A stretch of 64,000 nucleotides of DNA from Candidatus Hydrogenedentota bacterium (lineage in GTDB: Bacteria; Hydrogenedentota; Hydrogenedentia; Hydrogenedentales; SLHB01): assembly GCA_029552745.1 (NCBI GenBank), contig JAKPDK010000158.1, forward strand, positions 124,001 to 188,000, in the 5' to 3' direction. The notes under the pieces are model-generated. The model did not search any database. It was not told the DNA's origin and saw only the letters and a list, made by a program, of their open reading frames with translations. The translations under genes and the position numbers were made by a program. Of this stretch, positions 1 to 9,867 are shown in pieces; the stretch's first letter is position 1, and every line of letters starts with the position of its first letter.

Positions 1-503
1 TGGACCTTATGATTCATGATTTGGAAATCGTACAAGCACTCGACGCTTCCCCGGTCGTCTCGTTGGATGCAATCGGAGTGCCCGTTTTTTCATCCACAGA
101 AGATATCGCCAATGCAAGGATCCATTTTGCTTCCGGCTGCGTTGCCAACATCACAGCAAGCCGTGTTTCGATGGATAGAATGAGAAAAATTCGCATTTTT
201 GAACCCGACGCCTATATGTCAACGGATTACAGCGAACAGGAGGTACGCGTGTACCGGAAGAAGCCGGGTCCTTTACCGCCGGGTGCCTCGCCTATGGAGT
301 GTATCTCTATAGAAAGCCTCCCTGTGACACGAGAAGAACCTTTGAAACGCGAGCTGTCTTCGTTTATTGAATGCGTGCGGGAACGGAAAAAACCTGTGGT
401 TTCGGGAGAAAATGCCCTTGCCGCCATGTTACTTGCACAACAAGTCATGGAGACTATCCGCTTAACCACGGGAAAGCAAACAATCGACTCATCTGCGCAT
501 TGA
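1..503 (+). CDS. Gfo/Idh/MocA-family oxidoreductase, C-terminal part
   Basis: The gene is cut by the window edge; the reading frame is open from base 3 and only the last 167 or so residues are present. The segment starts with a DLMIHDLEIV stretch, the conserved active-site-proximal helix of the alpha/beta C-terminal domain in Gfo/Idh/MocA NAD(P)-dependent sugar dehydrogenases. The visible part then has the beta-sheet region and a C-terminal helix with the usual 'FIECVRERKKPVVSGENALAAM' type ending. The Rossmann fold is outside the window, so cofactor and substrate cannot be read. lpxB starts 40 bases downstream on the same strand. In several bacteria a Gfo/Idh gene sits in the lipid A cluster; GnnA, which oxidises UDP-GlcNAc at C3 for amide-linked lipid A, is one such protein. 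That link is inference from position only. Confidence 0.85.
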   Translation, partial: DLMIHDLEIVQALDASPVVSLDAIGVPVFSSTEDIANARIHFASGCVANITASRVSMDRMRKIRIFEPDAYMSTDYSEQEVRVYRKKPGPLPPGASPMECISIESLPVTREEPLKRELSSFIECVRERKKPVVSGENALAAMLLAQQVMETIRLTTGKQTIDSSAH

Positions 504-543
504 CCCATTGGGACTGACTCAAACAACGGGGTGAACATCATTC

Positions 544-1656
544 GTGACTAGAATTTTCCTAGTTGCAGGAGAATCTTCCGGCGACATTCACGGCGCAAAC
601 TTGGTCAGAGCCCTACATGCTCTGGAACCCACCGTGGTTTGCGAGGGACTGGGCGGACAACGTATGGCCCTAGCGGGCATGAACTTGCGATACGACCTTG
701 CCGGAAAAGCCATCATGGGCTTCGCGGAGGTGGTGCGGTCTTTCCCATTCATCCGTCGCTTGTTTTACGAAACGGTGGACTATCTAAAAAAGTCGAAGCC
801 TGACGTACTGGTATTGATTGACTATCCGGGATTTAATATACGTCTGGCAGGTGAAGCCAAGCGTTTGGGTATCCCCGTCGTCTATTATATTGCGCCGCAG
901 GTATGGGCATGGAAACCGGGCCGAATTCACGTTTTGGCGGAACGTGTCACAAAAGTACTTGTGATTTTTCCTTTTGAAGAACAATTGTACAAAGAAGCAG
1001 GAGTTGATTGTACCTACGTAGGACACCCCCTCATAGACCATCTGACTTCTTTGTCCGTGCAACAACCACCGACGGATAAATGGGTCACCGCCTTGCTGCC
1101 GGGAAGCCGAGAGCAGGAAATTCGCCGTATCGCGCCCGTCATGTTTGACGTAGCACGAGAACTTCGAACGTGTTATCCTGAAATGGAGCTGGTTGTCCCC
1201 TGTGTTGACATAGAACGGGAACGCCAGGTAAAGTCTTTGGCGGGCGACTTGCCGCTACGCACGACGGTGGGCAATTCTTACGAGGTTCTTGCTTCCGCGC
1301 GTTTCTGCCTCGTGGCTTCGGGCACGGCAACTCTGGAAGCGGCTTTCTTTGGCGTCCCCATGATCATTCTGTATCGCGTGGCTACGGTCAGCTACCTTCT
1401 GGCGCGTCTCTTGGTACAAATTGAATATATCGGGATGGTCAATATCATCGCCGGGAAGAGCATTGTTCCCGAATTCATTCAGCACAACGCCACGCCCGAA
1501 AACGTTCTTCCCGTTGCCTTGGAGTTAATGCAAGACTCGAATGCGCGAAAGCAGATGATCCAAAACCTGGAAGAAGTAAAAAGAAAGTTAGGCGAAACAG
1601 GTGCCTCTCAAAAAGCGGCTAAAGAAATACTCGCAGTGACCGGCAAACAGGCATGA
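544..1656 (+). CDS. lpxB: Lipid-A-disaccharide synthase LpxB
   Basis: LpxB joins UDP-2,3-diacylglucosamine to lipid X to form the tetraacyl disaccharide 1-phosphate of lipid A, on the inner face of the cytoplasmic membrane. The 370-residue length fits the family (about 380). Visible hallmarks are the N-terminal AGESSGDIHG motif at residues 8-17, the APQVWAWKPGR motif near residues 117-127, the LLPGSREQEI phosphate-binding loop near 183 and the C-terminal VASGTATLEAAFFGVPM nucleotide-sugar region. The start is GTG at 544; the AGESSGD motif follows directly, as in other LpxB proteins, so no upstream extension is needed. It ends one base before polA, so both are probably cotranscribed with the upstream Gfo/Idh gene. 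Presence of LpxB supports a lipid A-containing outer membrane. Confidence 0.97.
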   Translation: MTRIFLVAGESSGDIHGANLVRALHALEPTVVCEGLGGQRMALAGMNLRYDLAGKAIMGFAEVVRSFPFIRRLFYETVDYLKKSKPDVLVLIDYPGFNIRLAGEAKRLGIPVVYYIAPQVWAWKPGRIHVLAERVTKVLVIFPFEEQLYKEAGVDCTYVGHPLIDHLTSLSVQQPPTDKWVTALLPGSREQEIRRIAPVMFDVARELRTCYPEMELVVPCVDIERERQVKSLAGDLPLRTTVGNSYEVLASARFCLVASGTATLEAAFFGVPMIILYRVATVSYLLARLLVQIEYIGMVNIIAGKSIVPEFIQHNATPENVLPVALELMQDSNARKQMIQNLEEVKRKLGETGASQKAAKEILAVTGKQA

Positions 1657-1657
1657 C

Positions 1658-4375
1658 ATGAATCAAAAACTGTATTTGATCGACGGAAGCGCATACGCAT
1701 ATCGGTCATTTCACGCTATACAACGGCTCACAAATTCGAAAGGCGAGCCCACAAACGCCGTCTACGGTTTCGCGCGTATTTTGCTGAAAATCCTGAGAGA
1801 ACACGATCCCAGCCATATCGCCGTCGTATTCGACGCCCCCGGGAAGACCTTTCGCGAAGATATATACCCTGCTTACAAAGCGACCCGTCCCGAAACCCCC
1901 GAAGAACTTGTCGCTCAAATGCCCTGGATCGATGAATTGGTACACGCACTGAACCTTCCCCTTATTCGTGTTCCAGGCGTGGAGGCAGACGACGTGATGG
2001 GAACACTGGCGCGACACGCAGAAGATGCGGGGTTGGAGGTTGTGCTTGTTACGGGCGATAAAGACCTTTTGCAATTGGTCACCAACAAGACGCATATCTT
2101 CGACCCGGCAAAGGGAGACAAAGGAGTCTGGTACGAACCGGCAGACGTGAAAAATAGATTTGGTGTGCCTCCCGAAAGAGTACCGGATGCTCTGGGACTC
2201 ATCGGCGACACAGCAGACAATATCCCGGGCGTACGAGGGATTGGAGAAAAAACTGCAAAAACGTTACTCGAACAATATGGCTCGTTGGAAGGCATTTACG
2301 ATCACCTCTCGGAATTGAAGGGAAAACTAAAAGAACGTCTCGAACAAGACCGAGAGGCCGCATTTCTCAGCCGCCGACTGGTTGTCATTGATAAGAATGT
2401 GCCGCTTGATTTTTCTTTAGAAAACCTCGCTCGAAAACCGTTTGATCGAGCCCGTATGGCAGAGCTCTTCTCTCGGTTGGAGTTCCGAACATTACTCGAT
2501 GAATTTCCGCCGGATACTGCCGCGGCAAAACCTACGGCATACCATATTGTGACAGACGCGGCAACCTTGCTCGCGGTAGTAAACGAAATGAAAACAAACG
2601 GTGAGTTTGCGCTGGATACCGAGACTACTTCCACCGATCCCATGCGCGCACGTCTTGTGGGGATTTCACTCTGCTGTAAAGAAGGTACCGCATATTACAT
2701 TCCCATAGGACATACCGTCTCGTCACCGGAAAACTACCCCCTCCAGGAAACCGTGCCTTCTCGTGAACGCGACCCGCGCCAACTGGATAAATCCTTCGTC
2801 CTCGATACCTTACGCCCCCTTCTGGAAGATCCTCATATCAAGAAAACAGGGCACAACATTAAATACGACTGGATCGTATTGGCACGCGAAGGCATCAACC
2901 TGCAAGGTGTTGCGTTTGACACGATGGTCGCGTCGTATTTGACAGACCCCTCCCTTTTAAGGCATAATTTAAATGAAATCAGCCTCCATTATCTCAAGCG
3001 TAAGATGACCCCCATAGAAGATTTAATTGGGAGGGCATCAAAAGCAATTACCTTCGATCAAGTTCCCATTGAACGTGCAGGCGCTTATTCTTGTGAAGAT
3101 GCGGATGTCACATGGCAATTGACCCAGCGGTTCAAAGAAGAACTCGTACAAAGGGAGCTCGATCAACTGTTTTACAATCTGGAGATCCCGTTAATCGGTG
3201 TCCTCGTTCGCATGGAACAGGTCGGTATTGCCATTGACTGCACTGTATTTGAGAAATTGCAGCAGGAAGTTGAAATTCGGCTTGAGGCGCTTCGGCGAGA
3301 GATTACAGAGACGGCTGGGGAAGTGTTCCAGATAAACTCGCCAAAACAATTGCAGCAGATCTTGTTTGAAAAACTTCATCTAAAACCAGTACGAAAAACA
3401 AAAACGGGGTTTTCGACCGACATGGACGTGCTGGAACAATTGGCAGACCAGCATCCTCTTCCAGGCAAAATCTTGGAGTATCGAACCATCGAAAAACTCC
3501 GAAACACCTATATCGATGCGTTGCCAAAACTCATCCACCCGGAGACCGGGCGCATCCACACGTCCTTCAACCAAGCAGTGGCGGCAACGGGGCGCCTATC
3601 CAGTAGTGACCCCAACCTGCAAAACATCCCCGTGCGCACGGAACTGGGACGACGTATTCGCAGTGGCTTTGTGCCAGGTAAACCGGGATGGAAATTGATA
3701 TCCGCCGATTACTCTCAAATCGAGCTGCGGGTTCTGGCACACCTTTCGGGAGATCGTCCCTTGCGTGAAGCCTTTGAAAAAGACGCCGACATTCACCAGG
3801 ATACCGCGGCGCGGTTGTTCGGCGTACTCCCAGATCTTGTTTCGCCAGAAATGCGGCGTCAGGCAAAAGCCGTGAATTTCGGCGTCATTTACGGCATGAC
3901 TCCTTTTGGTTTGTCAAAGAATCTGGGAATTTCCAAAAACGACGCCGCACGGTATATCGAGAATTATTTTGCGCAACATCCCCAGGTTAAGGCTTGGATC
4001 GATGAGACTTTAACGAAGGCGCGAACAAACGGGTATGTCACCACAATCCTGAATCGGCGACGGTATATCCCTGACATCAACGCGAGAGACGCCGCCGCAC
4101 GCAGCGCCGCCGAACGAATCGCCATCAATACGCCCGTTCAAGGAAGCGCCGCCGACATTATCAAGCGTGCCATGGTCGAGTTGGACAAAGCGCTGTCCTC
4201 ACGTGCCGCGCGGTTACTCTTGCAAGTGCATGACGAGCTGCTCGTGGAGACGCCTGAAGAAGAGGCATCGGATGTGGCAGCGCTTATGAAAGATATTATG
4301 GAACATGCAGCGGTTTTGGATGTTCCTCTGAAGGTGGACATAGGTATTGGAGACAACTGGGCTGCAATACATTAA
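1658..4375 (+). CDS. polA: DNA polymerase I
   Basis: This 905-residue protein is a full-length Pol I that fills gaps and removes RNA primers. Residues 1 to about 290 form the 5'-3' nuclease (VTGDKDLLQLV near 130, then the helix-hairpin-helix region IPGVRGIGEKTA). Residues about 310-500 form the 3'-5' exonuclease; the DTET motif (near 320), NIKYD and YSCEDAD motifs all keep their acidic metal ligands, so proofreading should be active, unlike in Taq or Bacillus Pol I. The polymerase domain has motif A (ADYSQIELR, near 683), motif B/O-helix (RRQAKAVNFGVIYG, near 732-745) and motif C (QVHDELL, near 856). The ATG start lies one base after the lpxB stop. Confidence 0.97.
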   Translation: MNQKLYLIDGSAYAYRSFHAIQRLTNSKGEPTNAVYGFARILLKILREHDPSHIAVVFDAPGKTFREDIYPAYKATRPETPEELVAQMPWIDELVHALNLPLIRVPGVEADDVMGTLARHAEDAGLEVVLVTGDKDLLQLVTNKTHIFDPAKGDKGVWYEPADVKNRFGVPPERVPDALGLIGDTADNIPGVRGIGEKTAKTLLEQYGSLEGIYDHLSELKGKLKERLEQDREAAFLSRRLVVIDKNVPLDFSLENLARKPFDRARMAELFSRLEFRTLLDEFPPDTAAAKPTAYHIVTDAATLLAVVNEMKTNGEFALDTETTSTDPMRARLVGISLCCKEGTAYYIPIGHTVSSPENYPLQETVPSRERDPRQLDKSFVLDTLRPLLEDPHIKKTGHNIKYDWIVLAREGINLQGVAFDTMVASYLTDPSLLRHNLNEISLHYLKRKMTPIEDLIGRASKAITFDQVPIERAGAYSCEDADVTWQLTQRFKEELVQRELDQLFYNLEIPLIGVLVRMEQVGIAIDCTVFEKLQQEVEIRLEALRREITETAGEVFQINSPKQLQQILFEKLHLKPVRKTKTGFSTDMDVLEQLADQHPLPGKILEYRTIEKLRNTYIDALPKLIHPETGRIHTSFNQAVAATGRLSSSDPNLQNIPVRTELGRRIRSGFVPGKPGWKLISADYSQIELRVLAHLSGDRPLREAFEKDADIHQDTAARLFGVLPDLVSPEMRRQAKAVNFGVIYGMTPFGLSKNLGISKNDAARYIENYFAQHPQVKAWIDETLTKARTNGYVTTILNRRRYIPDINARDAAARSAAERIAINTPVQGSAADIIKRAMVELDKALSSRAARLLLQVHDELLVETPEEEASDVAALMKDIMEHAAVLDVPLKVDIGIGDNWAAIH

Positions 4376-4453
4376 AGAAACGCACAGTAAATAGAGCAAT
4401 CTTTGAAAAGACAAACAAAGACATTCGCTACAACATACAGGAAAGGATAATGC

Positions 4454-5980
4454 ATGGCGGAGCGAACGGAAAACGATCGGTTCAATAATCACAACAAGTC
4501 CAAAAAAGGTGGGCACTTCCGCAACAATTCCAACGGCGGGGGACGACGCGGCGGCCGCGGCGACCGAAATAAATCGGCAATGCCGAATGGAGCCGAAGCC
4601 GAAATAGAAAACCGCGACGATATCAACGGAAACGGCGGTGGCAATGGTAATGAGGAGAAAAACGGCGCCCAAGACCCTGGAAAGGGAAACGCCGCAGTCG
4701 AAGTAGTCCAGGAAAATACCGGACCCGAGATCTCTATCAATGCTCTCAAACGAATGACCATGACCGAGTTGATCGCCACCGCGCGAAAACTGAACATTGA
4801 AGGCTATAGCGCCCTCAAGAAACAGGACTTGATCTTCAAAATCCTCCAGCGAAGCATTGAAGCGGCTGGCTCCTTGTACGGAGAAGGTACGTTGGAAATC
4901 CTCCCGGACGGTTTTGGGTTCTTGCGGTCACCCGATTATTCCTATTTGCCGGGACCCGATGACATCTACGTTTCGCCCTCTCAAATACGCAAGTTCGGGT
5001 TACGCACGGGCGATACAATTCAGGGACACGTCCGCCCACCCAAAGAAGGCGAGCGGTACTTCGCATTGCTCAAGGTAGAGGCGATCAACTTCGAAAGTCC
5101 CGAAGCGGCACGCGACCGGATGTTGTTTGACAATCTCACCCCCCTTCACCCCAACGAGCGGTTCCGCCTGGAAACCACACCCGATGAGATTGCCATGCGC
5201 GTAATGGATCTCATATCTCCCATAGGAAAAGGGCAACGCGGCCTCATCGTCGCCGCACCCTTTACGGGTAAGACGGTTTTATTACAGAAGATCGCCAATA
5301 GCATCACCGCCAACCATCCGGAGGCAATTGTCATCGTCCTGCTCATCGACGAACGTCCCGAAGAAGTCACCGACATGGAACGTAGCGTGAAAGGCGAAGT
5401 AATCGCTTCGACCTTCGACGAACCGTATGAACGTCATGTCCAGGTGGCGGAAATGGTGTTGGAAAAGGCGAAACGCCTCACGGAACATAAACGCGACGTG
5501 GTGATTCTATTAGATTCCATTACCCGTCTTGCCCGCGCCTACAACAATATTGTGCCTTCGAGCGGCAAGGTACTCTCTGGCGGCGTGGATTCCAATGCAC
5601 TTCAAAGACCCAAACGGTTTTTTGGTGCCGCGCGAAATATTGAAGAAGGTGGGAGTCTCACCATCCTCGCTACAGCCCTTATTGAGACCGGCAGCCGTAT
5701 GGACGATGTCATTTTCGAAGAATTCAAAGGCACCGGCAATATGGAAATCCACCTCGATCGGCGCTTGATGGAAAAACGAATCTTCCCTGCTATTGACGTG
5801 CAAAAATCCCGTACTCGAAAAGAGGAACTGCTGGTACCCGAGGAAGAACTTCAACGCATTTGGCTGCTTCTGAAAGTCTTGAGCCCGCTCACCACGGTAG
5901 AAGCCACCGAACTTCTTTTGGAAAAACTCAAGAAAACAAAAAGCAACGCAGAATTTCTTGCCATGATGCAAAAAATGTAA
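4454..5980 (+). CDS. rho: Transcription termination factor Rho
   Basis: Rho is the hexameric RNA-dependent ATPase that ends untranslated transcripts. The 508-residue protein is about 90 residues longer than E. coli Rho because of an N-terminal tail rich in Asn, Gly and Arg ([17 protein letters not shown]), a disordered RNA-binding extension found in many high-complexity phyla. The Rho_N helical domain follows at about 95-135 and the cold-shock-like RNA-binding domain ([11 protein letters not shown]) at about 145-220. Walker A is APFTGKT near 268-274 and Walker B is [16 protein letters not shown] near 348. The start ATG at 4454 has an AGGAAAGGA ribosome-binding site just upstream; an ATG four bases earlier is out of frame. 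The 78-base gap after polA has no clear promoter. Confidence 0.97.
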   Translation: MAERTENDRFNNHNKSKKGGHFRNNSNGGGRRGGRGDRNKSAMPNGAEAEIENRDDINGNGGGNGNEEKNGAQDPGKGNAAVEVVQENTGPEISINALKRMTMTELIATARKLNIEGYSALKKQDLIFKILQRSIEAAGSLYGEGTLEILPDGFGFLRSPDYSYLPGPDDIYVSPSQIRKFGLRTGDTIQGHVRPPKEGERYFALLKVEAINFESPEAARDRMLFDNLTPLHPNERFRLETTPDEIAMRVMDLISPIGKGQRGLIVAAPFTGKTVLLQKIANSITANHPEAIVIVLLIDERPEEVTDMERSVKGEVIASTFDEPYERHVQVAEMVLEKAKRLTEHKRDVVILLDSITRLARAYNNIVPSSGKVLSGGVDSNALQRPKRFFGAARNIEEGGSLTILATALIETGSRMDDVIFEEFKGTGNMEIHLDRRLMEKRIFPAIDVQKSRTRKEELLVPEEELQRIWLLLKVLSPLTTVEATELLLEKLKKTKSNAEFLAMMQKM

Positions 5981-6037
5981 ACTTTCTCGTACGATTATAT
6001 GTAGAATCGGAAGCGCATCAACGAGGAGGAACCTGCC

Positions 6038-7249
6038 TTGGAAAGTGAAGAGCGCCCCTTTGATGTGATGGTTGCTGGTCACCTCTGCCTGGATATCATA
6101 CCCAAGTTTGCCACGGATGCGACTTCTCTCAATGATCTGCTCCGACCAGGCCAGTTGGTCGAAGTCGGCGAAGCCACTATCAGTACGGGCGGCGCCGTTT
6201 CAAACACCGGAATCATTCTAAAAGTGTTGGGCAACAACGTGTGTTTCAGCGCACGTGTCGGGGAAGATGCCTTTGGAAAAATGATCCTAGATATCCTCAG
6301 CAGCAGAGGTAATCCCGAAGGTATACGCGTCGTTCCAGAACAAGCCAGTTCCTACACCGTAGTTCTGGCACCGCCGAAAATTGACCGCATGTTCTTACAT
6401 AATCCGGGTACGAACAATTCATTCGGGCCCGAAGACCTACGCCCAGAACTCCTTACCAAGTGCCGCTTATTCCATTTTGGCTACCCACCCCTGATGCGCC
6501 GTATGTATGAGAACGAAGGGGAAAACCTAAAACGAATCTTCCAAACCGCCAAAGAATGCGGCGCCACCACCAGTTGTGACATGGCACTCCCCGACCCCAA
6601 TTCACCTGCCGGCAAGGCGCCCTGGCGAAAAATATTGGAAAACGTGCTCCCGTTTGTAGACGTGTTCGTCCCCTCTATTGAAGAAGCGTTCTACATGATA
6701 GAACCCACAGAATTTCTCCGACGAAAAGAAGAACAAAAAGGCGGGGAACTTATTGATGTTCTGACTCCCGACGAATACAGTCGCATTGCGGACAAGCTTC
6801 TTTCCATGGGTTGCAAGATGACCACACTGAAAGCGGGACACCGCGGCTTCTATCTGAAAACCAGTTCTTTGAAACATCTGGAAGGGATGGGCGCCGCTTC
6901 TCCCAAGAATCTTCCTATCTGGGGCAGCCGAGAACTTTGGCAACCCGCCTACCGGGCGGAATACATTGCCAGCGCTACAGGTTCCGGGGACTCCGCAATT
7001 GCCGGCTTCTTGACCGGCTTGATGAAAGGACTGACTCCCGAAATGACCCTGCATTGTGCGGCGTGCGTTGGTTGGCAAAACTTGCAAGCGCTTGATGCCA
7101 TCAGCGGCGTGCGCAGCTGGGAATACACCTTGGAAACCGTACGAAAAGGTTTGCCCTTACTGGATACACACATCCATGCGCCGGGTTGGTACTACTCGCA
7201 AGAACATGGCATTTGGGCAGGTCCCAAAGATCCTCTGAATAAAAACTGA
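6038..7249 (+). CDS. PfkB-family carbohydrate kinase
   Basis: A 403-residue ribokinase-fold protein that should phosphorylate a sugar or nucleoside with ATP. The N-terminal substrate-binding segment STGGAVSNTGIILKVLG (about residues 46-62) is the PfkB glycine-rich signature 1. The C-terminal signature 2 is ATGSGDSAIAGFLTGL near 310-325; its Asp (about 314-315) is the catalytic base, and the usual DTGAGD is here ATGSGD, so the first Asp is replaced by Ala. The protein is longer than ribokinase (about 310) because of an insert around 225-265 and a C-terminal tail ending in a Trp-Tyr rich segment. The start is TTG at 6038, chosen because a GAGGAGG ribosome-binding site sits 7-8 bases upstream. 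The substrate is not predictable from sequence. Confidence 0.85.
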   Translation: MESEERPFDVMVAGHLCLDIIPKFATDATSLNDLLRPGQLVEVGEATISTGGAVSNTGIILKVLGNNVCFSARVGEDAFGKMILDILSSRGNPEGIRVVPEQASSYTVVLAPPKIDRMFLHNPGTNNSFGPEDLRPELLTKCRLFHFGYPPLMRRMYENEGENLKRIFQTAKECGATTSCDMALPDPNSPAGKAPWRKILENVLPFVDVFVPSIEEAFYMIEPTEFLRRKEEQKGGELIDVLTPDEYSRIADKLLSMGCKMTTLKAGHRGFYLKTSSLKHLEGMGAASPKNLPIWGSRELWQPAYRAEYIASATGSGDSAIAGFLTGLMKGLTPEMTLHCAACVGWQNLQALDAISGVRSWEYTLETVRKGLPLLDTHIHAPGWYYSQEHGIWAGPKDPLNKN

Positions 7250-7279
7250 AAACACGATTATCAAAAAGGAGACACCGTT

Positions 7280-7777
7280 ATGACAAAGCAAAAACTCGTT
7301 CCTTTGGAATTGCTGGGCATCACCAGCGACGGCAAGTTTTCTCCGGTGGTTCTCCTCAAGTACGAGGATCGGGTACTTCCCATCATGATCGGAATGGCAG
7401 AGGCTGATGCCATTCATGCCGGTCTTACCCACCGAGACCTCGGACGTCCGATGACTCACGACCTCATTTGCAACATCTTGGCTGGACTACGCGGCAACGT
7501 AAAATCCGTCGTCATCTACAAACTCGAAAACGACACCTTTTTCGCCCACCTCAACATCGAACAACAAAACCCCAATGGCGACGTGGAACAAGTCCTCCGA
7601 ATCGATTCCAGACCCAGCGACGGCATCGCCATTGCCTGCCGCGTGAATTGTCCCATCTATGCCGCGCAAGAAGTCATGGACGCCGCCTCCACCGACTGGT
7701 CTTCCTTGAATCCCCCCGATGAGACCGACGAGCCAGAGGATCAGGAAGATAGCGAGGAACCGAGTCCGGAGGAGTAA
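7280..7777 (+). CDS. BFN-domain (DUF151) bifunctional nuclease family protein
   Basis: A 165-residue protein whose first 130 residues match the BFN/DUF151 family: LVPLELLGI at the start, then VLPIMIGMAEADAI near 38-50, a RPMTHDL segment near 57-63 and the RPSDGIAIACRVNCPIYAAQEVM ending. Some members (plant BBD, Thermotoga TM0160) have been reported as nucleases; the function in most bacteria is unknown. The last 30 residues are almost wholly acidic (Asp, Glu, Pro), a tail not part of the domain. ATG at 7280 follows an AAAAGGAGA ribosome-binding site. It lies 30 bases after the PfkB gene and is probably cotranscribed with it. Confidence 0.85.
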   Translation: MTKQKLVPLELLGITSDGKFSPVVLLKYEDRVLPIMIGMAEADAIHAGLTHRDLGRPMTHDLICNILAGLRGNVKSVVIYKLENDTFFAHLNIEQQNPNGDVEQVLRIDSRPSDGIAIACRVNCPIYAAQEVMDAASTDWSSLNPPDETDEPEDQEDSEEPSPEE

Positions 7778-7920
7778 AATAGAGTAGCCCAGAGTTCATC
7801 TCTCACGCCCGTATCAAAGGGGTGTGTCATGCCCTTCCGCGAAACTTTCCTCCATATCGAACGACGGAAACGTGACCATAGCCTTCAGAAAAACATTGTT
7901 TTTGCATAAGTTCACACAAA

Positions 7921-8296
7921 CCTTTGGCACTGCGCCGAGGAGTTATACCTGGGTTATACGGCCCGTTGTCATTGCGAGGAGCGAGTCCCCGAGCGACGGA
8001 AGCAATCTCCTCAACCGGGCAGCGTCAGAGTGCCCAGGGCGGAGACGGGGAACTTCCCCGACTTCCTAAGGGGATTGCCACGTCGCCCCTTCGGGGCTCC
8101 TCCCAATGACACCGGTGGGAATGCAGCACAAGAGGACGCAGTCCTGAAACGAGCGTCTCGCCAAGAAACGCTTCAAGGGGACATAAATAACTCAAATGTA
8201 CCTCAGGATGCCACGCCTCGGTGCCTTTTCCTTAAAGACCTTCATAGAAAATGACCGCTTCCATTTCTTATCCAACATAACAAAAAGTGCCAAAGG
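7921..8296 (+). repeat. Dispersed non-coding repeat, copy A
   Basis: This fills most of the 605-base gap between the BFN gene and the next gene. The 11-bp motif CCTTTGGCACT at 7921-7931 returns inverted as AGTGCCAAAGG at 8286-8296, giving a 376-bp unit with short inverted ends. Inside are CATTGCGAGGAGCGAG near 7972 and, 100 bases later, GGGGATTGCCACGTCGCC ... GGCTCCTCCCAATGACA, which together form a long imperfect inverted repeat. The same parts recur at 32.6, 45.7 and 59.9 kb. Homology with the other copies continues outward (GCATAAGTTCACA to the left, ATACA-TG-ATTGAA to the right), so the true ends may lie 15-25 bases beyond the motif. It has no open frame that looks like a gene. It is probably a non-autonomous mobile or REP-like element. 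Confidence 0.75.
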
Positions 8297-8382
8297 TAAT
8301 GGACGAATACAGTGTATTGAACACCCCCAGTGTTCCAGCGTAGCATAACCTCGTGTGTGACGAACTCCAAAATAACAGGGTT

Positions 8383-9867
8383 ATGTCGCGAGATATCGCC
8401 GTCATTTTCATCCTGGCGATACTCTGGCGCGTGACGTATTTTCTTTCCTTGCGCCCGGTGATCGATTCTGCCGACTCCGTCATGTACTTGCAGGCTGCAA
8501 GAACGATCTTTAACCACAATTATCACGAAATAGACCCAAGAATCCCGCTCTTATATCCTGCTCTGACGGCAATTCTCCATCAATGGATCGCAGATGTCGT
8601 GCTCGCCGGCACATGCGTTTCCCTCGCCGCAGGCAGCTTTTTGCCGGTCGTGGTCTATCTCGTCACTCGTACGGCATTCGGGATAAGCCCCGCACGCGTA
8701 GCCGCATGTCTGACTGTTTTTTGGCCGTGGTTAGTCGATTATACATGTCGCATTGCGCCCGAGTCTTTGGCAGGATTGCTATGGCTGCTGTCCCTATTTT
8801 GTCTTTATAAAGCATCCAAATCGGGTCTGTGGTGGTCAGCCTCCGCAGCTTTCTTCTTCTTCCTTTTTCATCTCACCCGACCGGAAGGCACCTTCGTAAT
8901 GGCAGCTGCGCCCTTCGTTCTAGCAGGACTGTTGTGGCGACAGTCCGTCAAACGAAGTGTCTCTGCATTTTTTCTTATGGTTGCGTGCGGCGTCACTCTT
9001 GTGGTAGTCCAACTGCTGCTTTCGCATTGGGCAACTGGCGAGGCATATATCAACGCCCGAGTCCCGAGTATTCAATCGTCTTTTCGCCACACCTTCCTTG
9101 AACGGGGTGACGCGTCGTTACGTGCCGCGACAACCTTGTGGAGCCACGTAGTGCCCATTATGATCGGTCCCTACCTGTTAGCCTTTATCGGAGCCGGCTT
9201 GTTCGCAAATACCAAGGCACCCCGTCAAAAGGGCCTAGAAGCGATACTCGGTTTCTTTTGTGTTGTTCAGTTTTTTCTCGCCGCGTTGAGCACGTATTCC
9301 GAACCGAGGTACCTCATGCCGCTAGTCATTGCCAGCGCCGTGTGGGCTGGAAGAGGAATAGCCGTCGTCTCAAAACAATGGGAGTCGTTTCCCCATGGAA
9401 AATGGTTGGGAAAGATTCCTCTGACAGGCGCTTTGCTACTTTTCGCCATAGGTACTGCCCAAACCGCCCTTCCCGAATTCTGGAACAGCCAACCCAGAAC
9501 ACCGAGAGAGTACAAAATCGTCGGCGAGTGGATGAAACAACATTTGCCGCCTGGCATCATCATCACAAGAAAACCTCAAATCGGCTTTTATGCCGATATG
9601 CCGACAACGGGACCGGCAGAATCTGATACGCCACAAACCCTGATCGAACGTGCACGGAGACTAGGCGCTCGGTATGTTGTCATTGATGAGCGGTATACCG
9701 TTCCACTAGCGCCTGGGCTGCGCGAGCTTCTGGACCCCCAAAAGGCGCCGCCTGAACTCCGATGCCTTCGCGACGATCTGTCGCCTTATCCAAAGGCACG
9801 CGTCATCGTGTATGAAGTATTGCACTCTGATAATGCCGCCCCGACATTACCCACAGACCATGAATAA
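8383..9867 (+). CDS. Polytopic membrane glycosyltransferase-like protein (GT39/ArnT type)
   Basis: A protein of about 494 residues made mostly of hydrophobic helices, with a larger soluble C-terminal tail (about 390-494). The first helix is followed by a short loop with SADSVMYLQAA; an acidic pair in the first periplasmic loop is the hallmark of GT-C enzymes such as ArnT and PMT, which use polyprenyl-phosphate sugars. About ten membrane segments can be seen. The ATG at 8383 places a membrane helix at once after the start; a GTG at 8353 in the same frame would add ten polar residues, and neither has a good ribosome-binding site. The stop overlaps the next gene, a GT9 glycosyltransferase, by eight bases, so both probably act in cell-surface glycan or LPS decoration. 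The donor and acceptor are unknown. Confidence 0.75.
   Translation: MSRDIAVIFILAILWRVTYFLSLRPVIDSADSVMYLQAARTIFNHNYHEIDPRIPLLYPALTAILHQWIADVVLAGTCVSLAAGSFLPVVVYLVTRTAFGISPARVAACLTVFWPWLVDYTCRIAPESLAGLLWLLSLFCLYKASKSGLWWSASAAFFFFLFHLTRPEGTFVMAAAPFVLAGLLWRQSVKRSVSAFFLMVACGVTLVVVQLLLSHWATGEAYINARVPSIQSSFRHTFLERGDASLRAATTLWSHVVPIMIGPYLLAFIGAGLFANTKAPRQKGLEAILGFFCVVQFFLAALSTYSEPRYLMPLVIASAVWAGRGIAVVSKQWESFPHGKWLGKIPLTGALLLFAIGTAQTALPEFWNSQPRTPREYKIVGEWMKQHLPPGIIITRKPQIGFYADMPTTGPAESDTPQTLIERARRLGARYVVIDERYTVPLAPGLRELLDPQKAPPELRCLRDDLSPYPKARVIVYEVLHSDNAAPTLPTDHE

Noticed and set aside
7921-8296. Transposase or group II intron inside the repeat
   Set aside because: No open frame with a transposase motif and no intron domain V structure seen in any of the four copies.
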